DNA of 64,000 nt from Hydractinia symbiolongicarpus. Its lineage: Eukaryota > Cnidaria > Hydrozoa > Anthoathecata > Hydractiniidae. Both the position numbers and the translations under genes were made by a program. Shown piece by piece: positions 58,854 to 64,000 of this stretch. Where the stretch lies: the NCBI RefSeq assembly GCF_029227915.1, contig NC_079875.1, forward strand, positions 17,849,001 to 17,913,000, given 5' to 3'. Below the pieces are notes generated by a model. It worked only from the letters and a program-made list of their open reading frames with translations, was not told the origin of the DNA and did no database searches. Every line of letters starts with the position of its first letter. The stretch's first letter is position 1.

Positions 58854-61617
58854 TGGTCCAATATGAAACCTGATTGGCGCGGATACACAATTATTGCGTC
58901 ATACAAAACATTTTGGCGCTCGCTATTCTGTTGGACGGAAAATTGTTGCCTTTTATTTGCTATTTGAAATAAGTATACAAAAGTGAAATACTTATAATAT
59001 GATGTCCTAAGTAAGCTAAAAAAGGGTTATTTGAGGGGATCTTAAAATAATTGGTTATTCTTTTGCTGAAAGCTCCTAGATGAGGCTACGATAGCAGATT
59101 AAAATCTGTTGGACGGAATCGTAATTTTCCTTTGCATTTTACAAAAAATCGAAAATAAGACTTTATTAGAAAAAGTATTTTTTTAACTAATGATAGTTTT
59201 CTTTGATACTTACACATCAAACATTTATAACATTCTGAAACCTAATGTAAATGCATAAAAATATGTTGAACGGAATTGTCTAAAGGCGTTCCAATCTTGT
59301 GAGATACCACGATTCCATATTTTGCTAAATTTATCGTTTTTTTTAATACAATTTAATAAGTGATACAAATATATTTTTACTTTTCTGAAAAGACTTGTCC
59401 TTTTTATCAAAAACTTACAACGAAGCTTTTCCGTCCAACAGATTGAAAAATCAACCTTCGAAAAAAGTTTACTACTCTCTTTAAGTTGGAGCATTTGATC
59501 TAATCCATCGTACATTTGATCTAATTTTTTTTGGAAAAGACAGTTTTGATTTTGTTTATTTAGAAATGTGTAAATTCATAAGAAATTCAAACGTTTTATT
59601 TTTACCCAAAAGTGTTTACCCATTCTAATTTAGCACGTGAGGCGGCAAGTATGTGACGAACAGGAGAAAGCTGTTCGTATTAAAATGGCGGAGGAGCTGT
59701 ATCATCATGTTGTTTTCAAAGTGAAAATTTTAATAAAAAGTATTACTAAGCAATGAGAGTATAATATAAGACATCATAAAATAATACAGCTTACATGGAA
59801 ATATTTCAATAGCTGGTAAAGTTTAATAAAACTAGAAAAGTAGCTAGCTAGCACACTATACCTAGCAAACTATCAAGATAAGAACAAAAGAAAGAAACTC
59901 AGCATGTTTCCAAGTGGCCAGGTTTAATTTGCAGCTTTATGCAATGAATGACGTCACATAAAATTACTAGCTGAGACACCTAGCCCTTTATAGACAAAAT
60001 AATTTTGCACAAAATATCAAAAATGTTTTTTTAAAAAAATATATGTATCATTACGTTTTAAATTATATCAGGTTGTTATTAGTGGGCATGTTTTATTACT
60101 TTATATTTTTTGGTTACAATAAGAAATATAGAAAGCCAGTAGGTTAACCGTCGGAGCCATTTTATCATTGACTGTACATTTACCAGGCCTATTTCAAGAA
60201 ATTCAAAGTGCAATAACTTCATTAAAAAAGTAAAGTTATTGACTTGAAACTTGTTATGGAGTACTTTTAGACCAATCCAATAAAAGATACTTTTACATAA
60301 TGCATAAAAAAATTACACAGCCATTTTGATTCTTGCTATGCCTTTTTTAACACGTTATGAAGAAATTTCAAAAAATCGAACTCAATCAAATTTCAAGTCA
60401 CACTTTAATTAAGCGCTCAGTCGGGCATATGGTTAAATCCAGGATGTACTGGAGATAGTGGTAGATATTAAGCAGCTCACCACTGTGATATATTATCTCA
60501 AGAGTTTTAATACTAATTACAAAGCAGTGAACATAAAAAAATGACAAAAAAAGTCTAAACCGAGTATATAGTATATATAGCGTCCCATAACTTCAGTAAA
60601 AATTAAAATATTGACTTGAGATTTGGTATGATATGGTTTTAGATTGGTTTGATAAAATTGAGCCAAAATAGTTCTATTATCGTCATAATTTCTTTTTGAC
60701 AGCATATCAATTTTGACTAAAAAAAAGGTTCAGAAAATTTTAAAAACTATTCTAATCTCAGAAATAGGTCAGATAAGATTCAACCTAAAATTATGCCAGT
60801 AAACAAAAAATTTAATTGCAAAGAATATCTTTTTGCTATTAGTAAAGTCGTATACCAATTTTTTCAAAACTATTAAGGCAGTGATACATGTAAAAGCAAA
60901 AAAGACTTCTAAAGTAAATACGTTTTTGAAGCCTTTTTCACACTATAACTGCAAGCAGTGAGTCCACCATATACCAATTCAGTTTCAGTTAACTATTGTT
61001 TTAATAAATTTTGTGCAAAAAATTAATAAAAAAGCAACATTGAGATTCGTACAGCAAAATCTTGGTCATGCAGACACAGATATGAACTTACAGTAAATGA
61101 GAATTCTAAAGTTCAGCGCAAATGAATAAAAAATGTAAATGTTAATATGAAGTTAAATTTCTGCCTAGCTACTTTCAGTCAGGCACCTAGAATGACACGA
61201 CCATTTGAAAATTATGTAGCCGTATTTGCACCTTAGAGAACCAACGAAGTGCTATGGTCAGGTGGGTAAATCATTTACTAATTTCCAAGGTTCCCCTAGC
61301 TACAAGTTTTGCAACCCAGTGCTTGCTAGCCATCCAATTCAGTACACATAACTAGTGCTTGAATTTCTTCAAGTAAACAGCGGCCTAAATAACATGATCG
61401 TATATTTATACCTTTAGAAAACAATCAAGGGCAATATTCAAGTAGTTTGTGTGTTGCGTATGAGAAAATCAAAACAAACTTGCCGCACGTATCTGTGACG
61501 TAAAACGTCGAGCTCGCTTAGCTCTGCAAGGTTATATATAAAACTTCGGTTAATTTAGACAAATCTCATTAAATATTACACACAGAAGAACTGTGTATTT
61601 GAGGGTCACGTGACGAG
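58854..61617. other. Unassigned region between two inverted repeats
   Basis: No gene recognised. TCTGTTGGACGGAA occurs at 58927-58940 and 59105-59118, with a weaker copy near 59263, and in inverted form at about 59429-59442. A second pair of related segments, built on TAACTTCA(T/G)TAAAAA..TTGACTTGA, lies near 60210-60290 and 60590-60665. These look like decayed non-autonomous elements. Confidence 0.45.
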
Positions 61618-61689
61618 GCCTCTTCCAGGGCCATGTTCGTATCGCGTCCCAGAGTCAGAAAAGATACAAGATGCCCTGGGGACGAGGTT
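61618..61689. repeat. CCTCGTCCCCAGGGC repeat, copy B (inverted)
   Basis: Inverted match of copy A at 58781-58853. The pair could be the ends of a 2.9-kb element or two independent insertions. The interior shows no transposase, which favours the latter. Confidence 0.8.
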
Positions 61690-63719
61690 GAAAAAAGCAG
61701 TGGCTACTTTTTATATATTGTTGACCACAGTTAGAATAGGAAGTGATTGTCAGCTTAGGCGACAGTATACTTCATACTTCTCATTAAACCGATATAAACT
61801 ACAATTAGCTGGTTAACTACACGTTTTTAGAGTTATTAGTTAACTCTTTGTGATATGAAGTTTAGTGTATGAACACTCGTAACTCACGCCCTGTTAACGG
61901 TATTATCTGTGCAGGGAAATCTTCATTAAGTCAAAAAAAGTGGCAAATACATAGGTACTTAGCTAATGCAATGCATGCCATTGATTGGCCACCTATTCGG
62001 ATTTAGATTATTGATTAGCCCTGTTCATGGTGGAGTATTTCCAACTTCACATTACCGGGGGGCTGGCAAGAGGCAAATCCGCCCCTCTTCTCCTAATAAC
62101 TATTTTTCTGAAACGCTTTCGAAAACGGAATAATACTTTACACCAAAAGAATAAAATGGGTAAAAACAATTTCACTTTACGTGGTAACGTTATCGTTATG
62201 TTATCCGAATCTTTAAACTTGTCCAAAAAAACACCGCTCGCTTAAAATCCAATTACTTCGGTTTCTAAAACGAATTATAAAATGCAGCTTTGGTGATTAA
62301 TCTACCAGATTTTTTGTTATCTTTAAAACAAACAACTTCAGTAACTCCTAATATTCAAAATACTACACGTTCTGTCAACCAGCAAAGCGCTTGTGGAAAC
62401 AAATTTTCAGTTTTAATGCAGATTTACTAAATAAATTTTAATGCTAGTTTTTCATATCTATTCTAGTTTAGTGCTGAAAAGAGAGGGGAAAAAGTATAAT
62501 CCTGTCTTATTATTTTTTTCTTTTTAACTGTCTCTTCACCTTTCAATGACATGCTTCTGGCGCTTTATCCTACTTTGTGGCATGCTTGCATTTACATTAA
62601 GTGTTTAAATTGAAAAAAATATTTCAGAAAGGCAAGATAGGACATTCTTGATGTAACTCTTTTGTAGGCTAGTGAACTGAATATGTACCATACAGTTTTC
62701 GATTCGAGGAATAAAGTTCTAGCCGAAACATAATAAAAAGAACTATCATATTATTATTAGTGCACTATGTAAACAAGAAATAAAAATTGTAGCTGCATAA
62801 AAGCGGTTATTAAATCAGTACAAAAATATTCAAAGACATACAGGAGGTAATGATGCCCATTATGTAAGAAAGAATTTGTGTTAAAAAATAAACTTATTTA
62901 GATTAAAAAAACATACTTTTCCACATATTCTAAACATGAATTCACGACAGTACGCCTAAATTTGTCAAGTATTGTATTGAGATTTGTGTTCAGTAAAGTT
63001 GACGTGCAATCGGTGAAACAATTTGCGAAGTAATCAAAGTGGATATTGCGTGGGAAACATAAATGTTTTTTTTTTTTTTTTGAAAAGATAGAATGGCGCA
63101 ATTTGACAAGGGTAAAAAATGGTTCCACGAAATGAGTAAAAACATATCACATACCATTTTAAAAAAACTCCAGCGAAAATTGACATTGCAGAAATTGTAA
63201 AAAAATAGACAAACCTGAAAACTAAACACAAATCAAAAAAAAAAAAAAAAAAAAAAAACCCCGCAGAAGTACGATATTTTATTATATCCACGTAGTCAGT
63301 ATGTTTGGTCAAGCCGTAAGACTATAAAATCTTCAAAGAAAAATTACTTCTGTGCGCGTTTTCAAGCTTAAAGGGCAACTTTTAATGATTACTCACGCAA
63401 ACCTCTCCGTAATTTTGTTTCGGAAGAACCTGCGTTATGGCACTTGTTGTTAGAATTTTCCTAAGTTTGATGGCCAGCGTACGTTTACGATAGCGTGGTG
63501 CATTTTAACGGCAAAACAAGAGATGAAAAGGTCGAAACATATCTTCGGATCTGATCCACACTACGTCGTACGTGCTATGATGTACAGTACTTTCAGTAGT
63601 GAAAATGGCAGCAAAGAGGTAGCCGGCAGTAAATTTCTGCGGGCTAAATCCGTGGAAAATAAACCTAGGTTTTGTTATTTAGTACAGCGATGACATTGTT
63701 TTAAATTACATATTACAAT
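61690..63719. other. Unassigned region before ankyrin copy C
   Basis: No gene recognised. A T run (63066-63081) and an A run (about 63235-63258) give spurious lysine- and phenylalanine-rich open frames between them on -. The two runs are in inverted relation about 170 bases apart. Confidence 0.4.
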
Positions 63720-64000
63720 TTAACAATATTTATTAAAAACATTAAGAAATATTTTTCTTCGGTGTTTTTTTAATAAACATTTAATAGCATCCACATCAGT
63801 AACATCATAAGCAGTTTGCATGGGATTGTTTCGTCTATTTACATCAATTTGTGGTATAGATAACAGTAATTTAACACACTCAATATAATTACGTCGCGAT
63901 GCAAGATGTAGTGGTGTATTACCGTATTTATCTGCATTGTTAATGTTATTGTTGCCATAGTTAATTAGAACTTTTAAAACTTCTTGATGACCATAACCTG
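63720..64000 (-). CDS. Ankyrin-repeat protein, 3' exon, cut by window edge (family copy C)
   Basis: On - an open frame of 93 codons enters at the window edge and ends at TAA (63720-63722). It begins GYGHQEVLKVLINYGNNNIN, then TPLHLASRRNYIECVKLLLS and a cap TAYDVTDVDAIKCLLKKH, with a tail of about 12 residues not seen in copies A and B. The two-and-a-half visible repeats align with the end of the other two family members without gaps breaking the frame. It is clearly a more diverged paralogue. The 5' part lies right of the window. Confidence 0.8.
   Translation of the reverse strand, partial: GYGHQEVLKVLINYGNNNINNADKYGNTPLHLASRRNYIECVKLLLSIPQIDVNRRNNPMQTAYDVTDVDAIKCLLKKHRRKIFLNVFNKYC

Noticed and set aside
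62898-63312. Overlapping lysine/phenylalanine-rich frames on -
   Set aside because: Generated by the A and T homopolymer runs at about 63066-63081 and 63235-63258.

Overview
This is AT-rich nuclear DNA from an animal. The real genes are split into many short exons by GT-AG introns, and the space between them is full of decayed transposons. The three conserved genes are animal genes. Cnidarian-type repeats and retroelement fragments, short introns and a polypyrimidine-AG acceptor just ahead of a start codon suggest a cnidarian, probably a hydrozoan. That placement is an inference, not a proof. There is no sign of bacterial or organellar DNA.

Layout. (1) 725-5332: the 3' part of a USP3-type ubiquitin protease gene on +, entering from the left edge. 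(2) 6305-16473: a complete 13-exon NCKIPSD/SPIN90 gene on + (722 codons before the stop), with a Tourist-like MITE and other repeat debris in its 2.4-kb sixth intron. (3) 17.6-24.2 kb: a graveyard. It holds a TRIM-like RING/B-box pseudogene split by a PIF/Harbinger element, a region of GCCGACGTAA-rich repeats, a copy of a piggyBac-like non-autonomous element, and the 3' end of a piggyBac element. (4) 24635-26479: an apparently intact RING/B-box/coiled-coil (TRIM-like) gene. (5) 26.5-33.4 kb: mostly unassigned sequence with a hAT transposase remnant, a tRNA-like cloverleaf and perfect palindromes. (6) 33507-33964: an ankyrin-repeat exon. (7) 34-40 kb: repeats, including a foldback element and a SINE-like unit. 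(8) 40224-49214: a complete 16-exon TTC39C gene (591 codons before the stop) carrying a 100-bp satellite array and two transposon copies in its introns. (9) 50.5-55.7 kb: a second ankyrin exon (-), a reverse-transcriptase remnant, a 642-bp perfect ACAG microsatellite, and a third TRIM-like copy (-) that is broken. (10) 56.2-58.4 kb: a TTAA-flanked MITE and a full-length but dead Tigger/pogo element with intact termini. (11) 58.4-63.7 kb: repeats without recognisable genes. (12) 63720-64000: a third ankyrin exon (-), cut by the window edge.

The three conserved genes have unrelated cellular jobs: deubiquitination, actin nucleation and a TPR protein of poorly known role. The two lineage-specific families, TRIM-like and small ankyrin exons, each occur three times, interleaved and in both orientations. 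They show recent duplication and decay, which is typical of fast-evolving families. They are the best candidates here for something undescribed, but nothing in the sequence shows that they act together.
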